Numbered from the stretch's first letter, positions 51,544 to 61,672 are shown. The stretch: DNA of 64,000 nt from Shewanella morhuae (GCF_900156405.1 NZ_FTNN01000003.1:124001-188000); one strand, 5' to 3'. Notes: a model not told the origin generated them from the letters alone. Translations and numbers: made by a program.

Positions 51544-52362
51544 ATGAAACCATTAGCACTAACTTTTTTATCAGCCTCCATTATCGCCTTAACAGCTTGT
51601 GGTGGTGGCGATGATAATGCAGAGAACCTAACGACTGAACAGGTACTCTCATTGGCTAGGAACACAAATTCAGCCAATCAAAATTACCCTGACAGTGCGA
51701 CCAGTGAACTGTTAATGAAAACACCTGAGGCAGTCACTTACTATCTAGGTGATGGTGTTTTGCGTTGGTCTACAGAAACTCAAATCCCCTTATACTTTGT
51801 CTCCATTGACGGTGCTAATCCACCTCAAACATTGATTGATGGTGTCGCTCAATTAGAGTCACGTTTAGGTGATATTTTCACCGATTTTAAAATACTGACC
51901 TGGGACGTACAGCAATATCGGGACACAAATGCGTCCGATGAGAATATGGGTAATGGTACTTTTGATAAAGCCTTTTTCATGGCACAAAATAACTTATCAG
52001 AAGGCGGTATGATTCTTTCAATTGATTCTGGCTACTATGATAAGCAATATTCCAACAATGCCCAGAATATGTGCGCTAACTCATCCATAGCGCCTTTCAG
52101 TGGTGCTTTACAAATCCTGTGGGACAAGACCGGTTATACCTACAGCAAAGAAAATCTGATTTGGACCAATATGGGAAATAACCACGGTTGCAAATGGAAC
52201 ACACAAACAGTAATGCATGAGTTAGCGCACGGTATGGGCATGTACCAACATTTTGAGCCTCAGTTTGGTTCTTGGTCTGAGGGAGCATTCGATGTTCTAG
52301 CGACTCTTTACCATAATGCACCAGGCACCAAGTGGGCCGATCTTCAAGTCAGCACCCTATAA
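51544..52362 (+). CDS. HEXXH-containing lipoprotein, putative metalloprotease
   Basis: A 272-residue protein with a lipoprotein signal (lipobox LTAC followed by GGGDD). The C-terminal half has the zinc-protease motif HELAHGMGMYQH: His225, Glu226 and His229 form HEXXH, with Gly232 and a possible third ligand at His236. The third His is one residue further than in the metzincin HExxHxxGxxH motif, so assignment to that clan is doubtful; Glu in SWSEGAFDV (about 246) is an alternative third ligand. The N-terminal half (60-190) is of unknown fold. AAATAAAATA lies before the ATG with no clear ribosome-binding site. Function and substrate are unknown. Confidence 0.75.
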   Translation: MKPLALTFLSASIIALTACGGGDDNAENLTTEQVLSLARNTNSANQNYPDSATSELLMKTPEAVTYYLGDGVLRWSTETQIPLYFVSIDGANPPQTLIDGVAQLESRLGDIFTDFKILTWDVQQYRDTNASDENMGNGTFDKAFFMAQNNLSEGGMILSIDSGYYDKQYSNNAQNMCANSSIAPFSGALQILWDKTGYTYSKENLIWTNMGNNHGCKWNTQTVMHELAHGMGMYQHFEPQFGSWSEGAFDVLATLYHNAPGTKWADLQVSTL

Positions 52363-52417
52363 ATAATCTTCAAACGCTGATAAAGCGTTAACCCTCTTCC
52401 ATAACTCAATTTCTAAT

Positions 52418-52451
52418 AAAAAAAGCTGCGACACATGTTGTCGCAGCTTTT
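52418..52451. terminator. Terminator after the HEXXH gene
   Basis: AAAAGCTGCGACA and TGTCGCAGCTTTT pair as a perfect 13 bp stem around a 5 base loop. T runs are short on the plus strand (TTTT) and longer on the minus strand. Confidence 0.75.
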
Positions 52452-52491
52452 GATTATCATACTGTTATCCCTGTCAGACTATTGGCCCAAT

Positions 52492-52997
52492 ATGCAGCCT
52501 AATTTTCAGCGTCAAGTCACCTTACTCAGCCTAATTCCGCGCGCACCACGAAAAATATCCGTCAATGAATTAGTCGAACGGCTCGTAAACCGCACCCAAG
52601 ATGCAGGTAAACGCTCAGTGCAGCGTGATCTTAAAGCTATGTATGAAATGGGCGCCTTGGGTTACGTCTTGATAACAGAAGTAAGCCCTATGGTTGGTCG
52701 ATTGAATCTTGTTGGCGCGGCCTTAATCTAGACTTGATGGATCAACATATGGCATTGGCGCTCACCACATTGAAACGCAGTGCAAGCCAGCTGATGCCAC
52801 CGCAAAGCTTACAACAGTTACAGCCTTATTTTGAGCGGGCCGATAAAGTATTAGCCAGCGATCCTGAAAATCCATGGTTATATTGGGCTTGCCGGGTGGC
52901 ACAATTACCTGAACCCTATCCTTTTATTTTGCCATCGCAACATCACTACGATGTAAATGATTTACAGATACCGACATATCTACGTTATCAAAAATAG
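52492..52997 (+). pseudogene. Frameshifted, truncated WYL/YafY-type transcriptional regulator
   Basis: The first part (ATG 52492) encodes MQPNFQRQVTLLSLIPRAPR...KRSVQRDLKAMYEMGAL, an HTH of the DeoR/YafY class. At about 52657 the reading frame is lost by one base, most simply a deletion of one T in GCCTT(T)GGG. After the shift, frame 3 continues the same protein (GLRLDNRSKPYGWSIE, then LDLMDQHMALALTTLKRSASQLMPPQSL) to WLYWACRVAQLPEPYPFILPS, then a short unrelated tail before the stop at 52995. The C-terminal WYL ligand domain expected in this family is missing, so the 3' part has also been deleted. Broken beyond doubt as a single ORF. Confidence 0.8.
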
Positions 52998-53183
52998 CAA
53001 TCGCACTAGCTCGCTAATAGCTTATTTATGCAAAGTTAAGACATTTTACCAATGATTAGAGTCGCTTACTATAGCGATGTATGAGCAGTTAAAAAGTTGT
53101 GGTTGCAAAAAACAATATGACTCAACGGCTTTTATAATACGAACCGACAAATACTGCCGACTCTTGTGCCCGATACGTGATAG

Positions 53184-53540
53184 TTACGGTTTAGGAATTT
53201 TATGCTCTTGTGTCGCAGCCTCTTTTGCTTCTCGTAAATATTTTTGTTCGCGAGTCTCTCGCTCCACAGACTGTTGCTGCGCTTTACGTTTTTGCTGCGT
53301 TGCCCAATCATTAGTTTGAGATTTTTGTTTAATTTTATCTGCTCGTTCAGCAGCATCTTTGGATGCCTGACGCGCCTTTTCTAATTGTGCTTGTTCCAAT
53401 AACTGAGAATCTACCCGAGCCTTATCCGCCTTTTGTTCTAGCGTTAATACTGGTTTAGGCGTATCTGCTGCGTTAGCCACTGATAGCTGAACGCTAAAGA
53501 ATAAAACTGACAACATAAATACATTAAATAAATACGCCAT
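53184..53540 (-). CDS. Exported coiled-coil-like protein, 118 residues
   Basis: Not recognised. A signal peptide (MAYLFNVFMLSVLFFSVQLSVANA) precedes a highly charged, Lys/Glu/Gln/Ala-rich region of about 90 residues with heptad-like spacing (LEQKADKARVDSQLLEQAQLEKARQASKDAAERADKIKQK), probably a long helix or coiled coil. No enzymatic motif. The ATG at 53540 follows AAAGGAGG on the minus strand, a strong ribosome-binding site; an upstream start at 53579 is less likely. Function unknown. Confidence 0.78.
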   Translation of the reverse strand: MAYLFNVFMLSVLFFSVQLSVANAADTPKPVLTLEQKADKARVDSQLLEQAQLEKARQASKDAAERADKIKQKSQTNDWATQQKRKAQQQSVERETREQKYLREAKEAATQEHKIPKP

Positions 53541-53739
53541 AACGAGCCTCCTTTGTTGACACATAGCGTTGCTGAACAATAAAGTCTAATTGCGTGACCG
53601 GTGGCAAACATAGCATGAAACTAACCTCAGTAAGAATATCGAACAAATTTATTAAAAATATACCTATATAAGCATTTTAAACTATACCTTCTAATTTTAT
53701 TTTTGAGTAAAAACAGCATTATATTGATTTTTAATGTTT

Positions 53740-53832
53740 AATAAATAATGTATTATTTATTAAATTTCGTTATAAACGAAATACCTATGGAAGGGGGAGT
53801 GGCCTTAAGAGTCGCTAAGGGAGTATGCTGAT
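53740..53832 (+). promoter_or_regulatory. Structured leader of the GGDEF-EAL gene
   Basis: Contains AATAAATAAT-GT-ATTATTTATT (53740-53761), ATTTCGT-TATAA-ACGAAAT (53764-53782), and CCTTA (53803-53807) that can pair with TAAGG (53816-53820), which overlaps the AAGGGAG ribosome-binding site. The second part could therefore affect translation. No known riboswitch class was recognised. Confidence 0.45.
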
Positions 53833-55953
53833 ATGATCAGATGGCAACATTTATTGAATAAACTCAGTACCGACGATCCGGTATTGCAACAAAAGCTGTC
53901 ACTCTGGCAAGCGCACCCCCATAAAACTCCCTTAGCATTAATTCAAGGCTTTAGCTTTATTAGCGCGAATAGAGCCACGCTTAATTATTTTGAGACTAAA
54001 TACGACGCGTTTATCAATGCAACTCCCTATGATTTTTCACCCCGAATTCAATCATCAGGCCGCAACAGTGTTGAATACTCAAGAGAAATGATACTCGAAG
54101 CAATTGCGGGTAAAAATATAGCGTTCAACTGGTTGCATCTCAGCCAACAAGGTACCGAACTCCCGTCACGCATCAACTTATATCACTGTACTCTACAGCA
54201 GCAAACTGTTGTTCTGGTGGAGCTACAAGCATTAAACCGCCGTAATCAGGTACGTGAAATCGTGTCAGATGGTTTTGCGCATATTCCTAAAGAAATTATA
54301 TCAACCACCTTAGAAGAAAGTGCCGAAGCCGTTTATATCACTGACGCTGATAACCGTATTTTAGCAGTGAATAAAGCGATGTGTCGCATTTGCGGTTATA
54401 GCGCCGAGCAAATGATCGATAATACACCAGAGTTTTTAGATGTTCGTCATCTAGCTGGTAGCGATGAAAACGATTGCCGACAGGCCCTAAAACAAAGAGG
54501 TTTTTGGCAAGGCGAAATATGGAAACGCCGCTCAGATGGTAATCATTTTCCTGCTTGGCAGAGCAGTCGAAAAATTGTCACCCATAACAATGAACACTAT
54601 CATGTGAACATTTTTAGTGACATCAGCACGAAAAAACTGCTTGAAACTCAGCTCACGACTCGTGCCATGTACGATACTTTAACTGGATTGCCGAATCGGT
54701 TTCATATTAAGCAAATACTTCATAGTGCCCTCGAAAAGCTCAAAACTGATCCGCTTACACTTGGCGCGTTAATGTTTTTAGATCTCAATGGTTTCAAAAA
54801 TATTAATGATAGTTTTGGTCATGCCATGGGCGATAAGGTATTACAGCTGGTTGCAGCAAGGCTCGAAGGCGGCTGTATTGAAAAAGCCGATATTGCGCGC
54901 ATGGGCGGAGATGAGTTTACCTTAGTGTTACAAGACTGTAGCTGCAAAGAAGAAATTCAACTATTTGCAGAGCAAATTCTCAGCTTGTTCGACAGCCCTT
55001 TTGAAATTGAAGGGCAAAAATTTTTCCTTGGCACCAGCATCGGTATAGCTCTATACCCAACCCATAGCGACCAGGCCTCACAGTTAATTAGCCTCGCCGA
55101 TACCGCCATGTATTGCGCTAAAAAAAGCCAGCCACATTTAGTCTTTTACGACAAAGCGATGAGCCAAGCTGCTGAGCTAAAATTACAGCTTATTAATAAC
55201 CTAAGACATGCACACAGCTTAAAACAGTTCACTCTTGCCTATCAATGCATAGTGGATTTACAGACAAATCAGACCATTGCAGCTGAAGCACTACTGCGAT
55301 GGCAAAGATCGCCAACTGAATATTATGAAGCAGCCAATTTTATTTCTTTGCTAGAAGAAACAGGATTGATTGTCAGTGTCGGGCAATGGGTGTTAGAACA
55401 AGCTTGTTTACAAGCCGCACTCTGGCGTCAACACCACCAATCGACCTTTAGAGTGTCAGTTAATGTGTCACCGCTGCAGTTAGAACATGTCGATTTTATT
55501 GAGCAGGTTATAAATGCCTTAACCATGGCAAATTTACCCGCCGAAGCCCTGATTTTAGAAATTACCGAGTCGGCATTGTTGCGCCAGCCAGAACAAGCAA
55601 GAGCCACACTCAATCGTATTAAAGCGCTTGGAGTGAGTATTGCCATCGATGATTTTGGCACCGGCTTGTCTTCCCTTAGTCGCCTAGGAACGTTACCTAT
55701 TGATAGTGTGAAAATTGATGCTGAGTTTGCCCTACTTTTAAACGAAGCATCAGGACAAAAACTCTACAATGCTATAATACAACTCGCGCAAGCTCTGGAG
55801 ATTAACTTCATTGCCGAAGGAATAGAAACACAGCAACAAAAAGACATAATGACGGGAATGGGGCAAGGTTTTGGGCAAGGTTTTTTATTTGGTTATCCTA
55901 GCACGGTTGAACACTTCACCCAGGCTTTTTTTACCCAAAAATGCTTAGCCTAA
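53833..55953 (+). CDS. PAS-GGDEF-EAL cyclic-di-GMP enzyme
   Basis: A 706-residue cytoplasmic protein without membrane segments. Order: an unassigned N-terminal region (1-150), PAS domain (~155-275, ESAEAVYITDADNRILAVNKAMCRICGYSAEQM), GGDEF domain with intact GGDEF at 358-362 (RMGGDEFTLVL), and EAL domain with EALLRW at 485 plus DDFGTGLSSLSRL, later IAEGIET and GQGFLFGYP. Both active sites look intact, so it may make and break cyclic-di-GMP; in such dual proteins the EAL domain usually dominates. No RxxD inhibitory site is seen in front of GGDEF. The environmental signal is unknown. Confidence 0.93.
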   Translation: MIRWQHLLNKLSTDDPVLQQKLSLWQAHPHKTPLALIQGFSFISANRATLNYFETKYDAFINATPYDFSPRIQSSGRNSVEYSREMILEAIAGKNIAFNWLHLSQQGTELPSRINLYHCTLQQQTVVLVELQALNRRNQVREIVSDGFAHIPKEIISTTLEESAEAVYITDADNRILAVNKAMCRICGYSAEQMIDNTPEFLDVRHLAGSDENDCRQALKQRGFWQGEIWKRRSDGNHFPAWQSSRKIVTHNNEHYHVNIFSDISTKKLLETQLTTRAMYDTLTGLPNRFHIKQILHSALEKLKTDPLTLGALMFLDLNGFKNINDSFGHAMGDKVLQLVAARLEGGCIEKADIARMGGDEFTLVLQDCSCKEEIQLFAEQILSLFDSPFEIEGQKFFLGTSIGIALYPTHSDQASQLISLADTAMYCAKKSQPHLVFYDKAMSQAAELKLQLINNLRHAHSLKQFTLAYQCIVDLQTNQTIAAEALLRWQRSPTEYYEAANFISLLEETGLIVSVGQWVLEQACLQAALWRQHHQSTFRVSVNVSPLQLEHVDFIEQVINALTMANLPAEALILEITESALLRQPEQARATLNRIKALGVSIAIDDFGTGLSSLSRLGTLPIDSVKIDAEFALLLNEASGQKLYNAIIQLAQALEINFIAEGIETQQQKDIMTGMGQGFGQGFLFGYPSTVEHFTQAFFTQKCLA

Positions 55954-56242
55954 ACGACACCGCTATCGATTGATAACTAATACTGGAATTAACGCGATAG
56001 CCCTACCAGCACACCATTTAACAAAAAAACTATGGCATCACTCCCCTGCAAAGCAATTGGCTGGCAGGGCTATCTATCATCATTTATAGTACAAATGAAT
56101 CGACGTTATTAAACCTTATTCCATCTTAAGTTAGCGTGATCTGAATAAGATTTTAACAAATTTAATGCGTACGCAATCTCAAAAACACTTATTAAAATAC
56201 CTCAGCGCATCGATACACTATCAAAACTCCCAAATTGCAAAC

Positions 56243-56872
56243 TTAAGTTGACGATTGTTTGCCATTCACTGTGTTTGGTGCTAAATAACGTGCCTGCACC
56301 GCACTTGGCATTGCCTTAATCCGCAGCGTAACCATAGCATCGAATGCCTTCGTCAATGGTTGAATGTCGAGCGCGGGTTCGAGGGCATTTAACATATAAG
56401 CACACGCCTCTAAGGTAGATAAACTATCACTGCGGCTTGATTTACGGATGCGATAGCGTGACTCATATCCTTGCGCCAAATGCACCGCGGGATACTGGAG
56501 CAACCAAGGATTAAGCTGCAATATTTTAAACGCCTTACGCCAAGTACCATCAAGCAATAACAACACACAATCTGAGTTAATATGTTGCTCTTCCACGCTC
56601 ACACTAGATGTCGAAGGATAAACGAGATAAATCGGTTTATTACACGCAGTTAAATATTGCTGCAAATCCGCAAAATCAGCCGGAAATTCCCCCACGTAAA
56701 CGAGAGTTTTAGGTACGACAAGGCTCAATATCCGCACACTATTCTTTTTATGTTCTACTTCACTTGGATGTTGCAACACCACCAGCTGAGTGGTTGGGGA
56801 AATGGGCTGAATACTGGCGCATAGGCACGCATTCTGCGGATAACGGCAAGTAATACAATAATGACGGGACAA
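56243..56872 (-). CDS. DTW domain protein (tRNA uridine aminocarboxypropyltransferase type)
   Basis: A 209-residue soluble protein. A zinc-binding CxxC-type beginning (CITCRYPQNACLC, Cys residues 7, 10, 15, 17) precedes the DTW domain with the name-giving motif LLDGTWRKAFKIL at about residues 105-120 and conserved SRSDSLSTLEA. DTW proteins such as E. coli TapT (YfiP) add an aminocarboxypropyl group from SAM to tRNA uridine (acp3U). TCCCGTC lies upstream of the ATG; the ribosome-binding site is weak. The gene is preceded by a terminator of the MFS gene and stands alone. Confidence 0.9.
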   Translation of the reverse strand: MSRHYCITCRYPQNACLCASIQPISPTTQLVVLQHPSEVEHKKNSVRILSLVVPKTLVYVGEFPADFADLQQYLTACNKPIYLVYPSTSSVSVEEQHINSDCVLLLLDGTWRKAFKILQLNPWLLQYPAVHLAQGYESRYRIRKSSRSDSLSTLEACAYMLNALEPALDIQPLTKAFDAMVTLRIKAMPSAVQARYLAPNTVNGKQSST

Positions 56873-56937
56873 GCGGCAGCCTCAGATAAACAAATCTAAC
56901 GACAAGTATACCAAAGGATAAAGCGTGAAAAGACACA

Positions 56938-56978
56938 ATAAAAAATACCCACAGCCTGCGGTCAAACAAACTGTGAGT
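56938..56978 (-). terminator. Intrinsic terminator after the Bcr/CflA gene
   Basis: On the minus strand ACTCACAG and CTGTGGGT form an 8 bp stem with one G-U pair and a loop of about 16 bases, followed by ATTTTTTATT. Confidence 0.7.
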
Positions 56979-57012
56979 AAAGGGTGTACTGAATTACCAA
57001 AAATACGATGGA

Positions 57013-58221
57013 CTAATGCTCTGCTGTAAGCTGCTCTTGATGCCAATGATCGAATCGACTCAACGTCATCATCAATAACAACCCGATGGAAGATACGCCC
57101 ATTACTAATGCGATTGCATAAGGCGCAATCAGATCAGTTTGTTGTACCAGCCCAGCTAAAATTGATGCGCCGCTCATTTGAATAAAGCCTAACATCGCCG
57201 CAGCCGTTCCTGCTCGCTCACCAAAAGCCGATAGTGCCATACTGGTTGCAGGGCCGAGCAAAAAGGCAAACCCAACACATAACAACATCATTGGTAGCAT
57301 AAAGGCAAACGCAGCAGCGATACCCGAACTCGGGCCAAATAGTTGAGCCGCCACTACCGCAAGTGAAGAAAGAATCAATAAAGAAAGCGCCAACACCACC
57401 GTCGGACGATTACCTAGCTTACGTATCACTATTGGCGCAGCAAAACAGGCGACAATGTTAAACACTGCATTAAGCCCAAATAGGCCACTAAAGGTGAGTT
57501 CAGAAACCCCTAAATGACCAATTAACCATACTGGTGCATAAGACACATAACTTAAAATAGCCGCCATCGCTGACATGCAAGCCAAGGCATAAAATAAAAA
57601 GTGAGTATTACCTAGTACAGGTTTATATCGGCTCCAACGATAAAGTGGGCCAGTGGTGACGGTATTCGCAGGACGAGTCTCAGGTAAACGATAACCAACA
57701 ACAATCATCATCAACATGGCATATAACATCATGAAAATGAAAGTTGAGCGCCAACCAAATTGCAGGGCCAGTAAACCACCTAACGTCGGTGCTAATGCGG
57801 GGATCACGCAAATCGCACCATTTAAGTAGCTGTAAATCTTGGCACCCTCTTTTTGAGAGTAACAATCGCGTACTGCGCTAAATACTACAATTGACGTAGA
57901 ACAGGCAGCCAGCCCTTGTAATAGACGGGCAATCTGTAACCAATGAAACTCGATAGCAGCAGCGGCAAGAAGGCTACTTGCGCCATAAAGTAATACGCCA
58001 AATATCGCCACAGGACGACGGCCATAACGGTCTGCCAATGGCCCAATTAAGACTTGCCCTAAGCCCATAGCAAATAAAAATAAAACCAGTGTGGATTGCA
58101 CGTCACTGGCAGATACAGCGAATTCTGTCGCCATAGTTGGCATTGAAGGTAAGTAGATATCGATAGCTAATGGGCTAAGAAGCACCATAGACATCAAGAT
58201 AGGTAACAGATTGCGCCGCAT
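57013..58221 (-). CDS. Bcr/CflA family multidrug efflux MFS transporter
   Basis: A 402-residue inner-membrane antiporter with twelve predicted helices. MFS motif A is visible after helix II as GPLADRYGRRPVAIFG, and the first helix carries LLSPLAIDIYLPSMPTM, characteristic of the Bcr/CflA drug:H+ antiporters (bicyclomycin, sulfonamides, tetracycline or amino acid export). The length fits. It is divergent from a LysR-type gene at 58335, 113 bases away, which is the likely regulator. The native substrate is not predictable. Confidence 0.93.
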   Translation of the reverse strand: MRRNLLPILMSMVLLSPLAIDIYLPSMPTMATEFAVSASDVQSTLVLFLFAMGLGQVLIGPLADRYGRRPVAIFGVLLYGASSLLAAAAIEFHWLQIARLLQGLAACSTSIVVFSAVRDCYSQKEGAKIYSYLNGAICVIPALAPTLGGLLALQFGWRSTFIFMMLYAMLMMIVVGYRLPETRPANTVTTGPLYRWSRYKPVLGNTHFLFYALACMSAMAAILSYVSYAPVWLIGHLGVSELTFSGLFGLNAVFNIVACFAAPIVIRKLGNRPTVVLALSLLILSSLAVVAAQLFGPSSGIAAAFAFMLPMMLLCVGFAFLLGPATSMALSAFGERAGTAAAMLGFIQMSGASILAGLVQQTDLIAPYAIALVMGVSSIGLLLMMTLSRFDHWHQEQLTAEH

Positions 58222-58334
58222 AAATCATCTCAGTTAAACAATGAACAATATTTTAGTGGGCGTTATTTTAATTAACTCAAGGTATGAATAGAAATGGTAT
58301 AATTTCCAAAGTAAATTTCCTCTGAGGAATATCT

Positions 58335-59330
58335 TTGAATATTGACAACTTAGCCAGAATCGATCTTAACTTACTCGTCATACTCAAAGTTCTACTAGAA
58401 GAGCAAAGCGTGACCCGCGCCGCAAGCCGCTTACACATAAGCCAATCCGCACTCAGTAAGAGCTTAAGCCGCCTTAGAGAAACCTTAGACGATCCGCTAT
58501 TTCAGCGTACCGCCCATGGCTTAAAACCTACAGCACATGCTCTTATACTCGGACAAAAACTGCCGAATATATTACAAGATTTGTATCAATTAACTCAGCC
58601 TCCGACCTTTAATCCCGCCAGTAGTAATCGGCAATTTTCCTTTGCCATGGTCGAAAGCGCCTATGAAACCTTAATTCCGTATTTTATTGGCCCTATGCTG
58701 ACCACCGCACCTAACGTCAAACTCGACTCCTACGTCTGGACCGAGAAATCGATGCAAGATTTGCAGCAAGGGCAAATTGACTTTGGTATTTCAGGACGAG
58801 ATCTACATCCATTGTCCGATTTTCAAGTCGATCGCCTGCCCGAAGGCATTGCTTATCAGACATTATTTACCGATCAGCAAGTATGCTTAGTGCGTGAAAA
58901 CCACCCACTAATGACAGCACTGACTTCAGAACAGTGGACTTTAGCACTCTACCTTGATATGGCCCATGTTCAGGTTCGTTGTGAAGGCAACGATTGGTGG
59001 GCGCTAGATTACTTTCTTGCCGACCTTGGACATAGACGGCAAATCAGTACGACAGTACCTGACTTTTATGGTGCCGCCAGTGTATGTGCTCACAGCAATT
59101 TGATCTTCACGTTGCCATCGAGCTTTGCTCGCCATGCCTGTCAACTTTATCCACTCAAACTATTGCCATTACCCTTCAAGTTTATGCCCATGGCCTATGT
59201 ACTGTTATGGCACCAAAGAAATAATGAAGATCAAGGGCACAAATGGATTAGAGAAACCATTTGTCAGAGCATAGCCGCCTTATTTAACCCGCTTGGCAAC
59301 TCCTCGCTTGATAGTCTAGTGGGAGAATAA
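58335..59330 (+). CDS. LysR family transcriptional regulator divergent from Bcr/CflA pump
   Basis: A 331-residue LysR-type regulator with N-terminal HTH (RIDLNLLVILKVLLEEQSVTRAASRLHISQSALSKSLSRLRE) and effector domain. The LDDPLFQRTAHGLKPTAHAL segment places it in the same branch as the paralogue at 45157. The start is a TTG at 58335 with GAGGA 6 bases before it; no in-frame ATG with a better site exists before the HTH. It probably controls the divergent efflux gene. Confidence 0.92.
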   Translation: MNIDNLARIDLNLLVILKVLLEEQSVTRAASRLHISQSALSKSLSRLRETLDDPLFQRTAHGLKPTAHALILGQKLPNILQDLYQLTQPPTFNPASSNRQFSFAMVESAYETLIPYFIGPMLTTAPNVKLDSYVWTEKSMQDLQQGQIDFGISGRDLHPLSDFQVDRLPEGIAYQTLFTDQQVCLVRENHPLMTALTSEQWTLALYLDMAHVQVRCEGNDWWALDYFLADLGHRRQISTTVPDFYGAASVCAHSNLIFTLPSSFARHACQLYPLKLLPLPFKFMPMAYVLLWHQRNNEDQGHKWIRETICQSIAALFNPLGNSSLDSLVGE

Positions 59331-59382
59331 CGGCACACGGTGAGAATCATTAAAAGAGAATATCGCCGTGAGTATCGATACA

Positions 59383-59418
59383 AAAAGGCCCGATAATATG
59401 GTTATTATCGGGCCTTTT
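59383..59418. terminator. Bidirectional intrinsic terminator
   Basis: AAAAGGCCCGATAATA and TATTATCGGGCCTTTT form a perfect 16 bp stem with a four-base loop, between the convergent LysR and chemoreceptor genes. Confidence 0.95.
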
Positions 59419-59457
59419 ATACGGCATAACATTAGCCATAACGAAACAACGGTAACG

Positions 59458-61329
59458 CTATAAAATAAAGGTCGCTACCTGGGCTTTCAAATCATTTGCA
59501 CGAGCTTTCAATGCTCTAGCCTGTGCTAAGTCTGACATCGCTGATGCGCTGATTTCATCAGTTACATCTTTAATCGCAACCGTATTTTGAGTAATTTCAC
59601 CCGTGACTTGGGTTTGCTCTTCCGCAGCGGTGGCGATTTGGCTGGCCATATCTGAAATAACGTTAACCGCTTGGGTAATCTCTTCTAGCGCTTTCGCCGC
59701 CGCATTAGCATCGCCAACACTGTTTCCAGCTAATTTCTGACTACTTTCCATCAAGCTCACGGCTCTGGCAGTAGTACGCTGCAAGGTTTCAATCGTAGTA
59801 TGTACTTCTTGAGTCGAGTCTTGAGTACGGCGCGACAACACCCGCACTTCATCAGCCACAACCGCAAACCCTCGGCCTTGGTCACCAGCACGAGCGGCTT
59901 CAATCGCTGCGTTAAGTGCCAATAAATTGGTCTGTTCTGCAATCCCTTGAATCGTCGCTAAAATACTCGAAATTGACTGCGCATGGCGGCTCAAATCTTC
60001 AATTACATCCGTTGCTTGAGTCACTTCATCGGCGAGAGAATTGATAGAGTTACGGGTTTTATTCACTAACTCTTTACCCTGCAAGCTACTCATAGCCGAT
60101 TGCTGTGCTGCCGTGGCAGTATTCTCAGCATTAGCCGCAATTTCATTAGTGGCACTCGCCATTTCAGTCACAGCTGTCGCGACCATAGCCACCTCTTGCT
60201 GCTGACGTTGTAATTCATTTACTGAGTTTTGCGTAGTCACTAAACTACGCTCTGCATCAGTATCTAATTCGCTGGCCAGTTGACGGATATGACTAATTAA
60301 CTGATGTTGACTACCCACAAAACGGTTAAAGCTATCGGCAAGCATACCCACTTCATCGTGAGTATCGACAGAGATACGTTGCGTTAAATCACCATTACCA
60401 TCGGCAATGCGAGCGAGAGCTTTTGATACGTGACCTAAAGGCCCTAAAAGCACATTTACTAACCAAGATATAGCTAACACACTCACGATCAACACCAGTG
60501 CCGATAATCCAAGTTGGGTAAGTAACAGGCTAGAAAGTGGCGCGTTTAACGTCTCTTTATCGAGCACTAATACCAACTCCCAGTCAGTGTTGGGTATATC
60601 AACGGCCCAAACGAGTTTGTCACGGGACTCACTTTCAAAATACATCGGTAACAAGGTACCAGCCTTACGGCTCTGCTCTGGTAAACCACGATTAAGATCG
60701 TTATCGATATCACTTATCGGTTTCAACGTCTTAGTTTGATCTTTATAGGCGATAACCGTGCCGTCTTTATGCACCATGATGGCATAACCGTTTGCAGGTA
60801 ACTTCATCTGATTGATTTCTTCGATGAGCATATTAATGGATAAATCTCCTGCCACCACACCACCTACGACGGGTTCAGCTAAAGTCACCACTAAAATATT
60901 GAAGGCACTATCGAGATAAGGTTGAGTTAGTATGCTTTTACCCGCTTGCACCGCGGCTTGATACCAAGGGCGGGTGCGAGGATCAAAGTTGGTATAGTCA
61001 GTTGCCGGCTCTGAGTCCCGCATATTACCGTTTGACTCACCAAAATAGGTTGATTCAAATCCTCCAGACTGCTTAGCTTGTTTTATTGCCTGTGCAATAT
61101 CATAACCGGGCTGTCCCACGATACTTTTAATAATTTGCTGATGACTTTCAAGCCACTTACTAATCAACAGAGCTTGCTGATCTCCAATCCGTTGAGCTTG
61201 CTGTAAGTTCGCCTCTAGTAGTGCTTTCTTTTGGCTAGAGTAACTCTGCCAAGATAATAGTAAAATAACCGCGCAGAGCGCGATAATAACCGAAAATAGG
61301 ATTTTATTTTTTAAAGAATATGAGTTCAT
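59458..61329 (-). CDS. Methyl-accepting chemotaxis protein, tandem paralogue 1
   Basis: A 623-residue dCache-type chemoreceptor with a membrane helix near 10-30, a periplasmic double-Cache sensor (~35-270, including [19 protein letters not shown] and [18 protein letters not shown]), a second membrane helix around 275-298, HAMP, and the signalling domain with [19 protein letters not shown]. The WYQ and DxR motifs of amino acid-binding dCache_1 sensors are visible, but a ligand cannot be named. Almost identical to the next receptor (61673) from residue ~150 on, while the distal sensor differs. The ATG at 61329 gives MNSYSLK like the paralogue; a GTG at 61341 would add four residues. Confidence 0.92.
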   Translation of the reverse strand: MNSYSLKNKILFSVIIALCAVILLLSWQSYSSQKKALLEANLQQAQRIGDQQALLISKWLESHQQIIKSIVGQPGYDIAQAIKQAKQSGGFESTYFGESNGNMRDSEPATDYTNFDPRTRPWYQAAVQAGKSILTQPYLDSAFNILVVTLAEPVVGGVVAGDLSINMLIEEINQMKLPANGYAIMVHKDGTVIAYKDQTKTLKPISDIDNDLNRGLPEQSRKAGTLLPMYFESESRDKLVWAVDIPNTDWELVLVLDKETLNAPLSSLLLTQLGLSALVLIVSVLAISWLVNVLLGPLGHVSKALARIADGNGDLTQRISVDTHDEVGMLADSFNRFVGSQHQLISHIRQLASELDTDAERSLVTTQNSVNELQRQQQEVAMVATAVTEMASATNEIAANAENTATAAQQSAMSSLQGKELVNKTRNSINSLADEVTQATDVIEDLSRHAQSISSILATIQGIAEQTNLLALNAAIEAARAGDQGRGFAVVADEVRVLSRRTQDSTQEVHTTIETLQRTTARAVSLMESSQKLAGNSVGDANAAAKALEEITQAVNVISDMASQIATAAEEQTQVTGEITQNTVAIKDVTDEISASAMSDLAQARALKARANDLKAQVATFIL

Positions 61330-61598
61330 AATATTGTTCACTAATAAACATCAGGTAATTAGACTAACTAAAAATAAAACCACTATTTTTAGTCACGGTT
61401 AGTTTACTTAGATACATAAAAATATAGTTCATAATTCCACTATCACCAGTAAAGGTGAGTCGTTGAAACAAAATTTATCGCAGTCAAAAGACCCACTTAA
61501 AAAGCGTCTATATAAAATAAATTGTAACTCATCTAAATTTAAACATAAGGTATCTAAAAAGTTAAAACACTTACAAGAAACGTTGTGCTGGTATAATA

Positions 61599-61628
61599 AA
61601 AAAGTGCCATAAATTTATATGGCACTTT
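61599..61628 (-). terminator. Terminator after the second chemoreceptor
   Basis: AAAGTGCCATA and TATGGCACTTT form an 11 bp stem; on the minus strand it is followed by TTTTTATTAT. It lies 45 bases after the stop of the gene at 61673. The remaining 61342-61598 is AT-rich intergenic DNA with no gene. Confidence 0.85.
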
Positions 61629-61672
61629 AAAATTAAAAAATAATAATTGTCCGACTGCGCTATCTACTTAGA

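Noticed and set aside
53077..53319. An 80-codon plus-strand frame opposite the coiled exported protein
   Set aside because: The minus strand has a signal peptide and strong ribosome-binding site; the plus frame has many Cys/Ser/Arg of shadow type.
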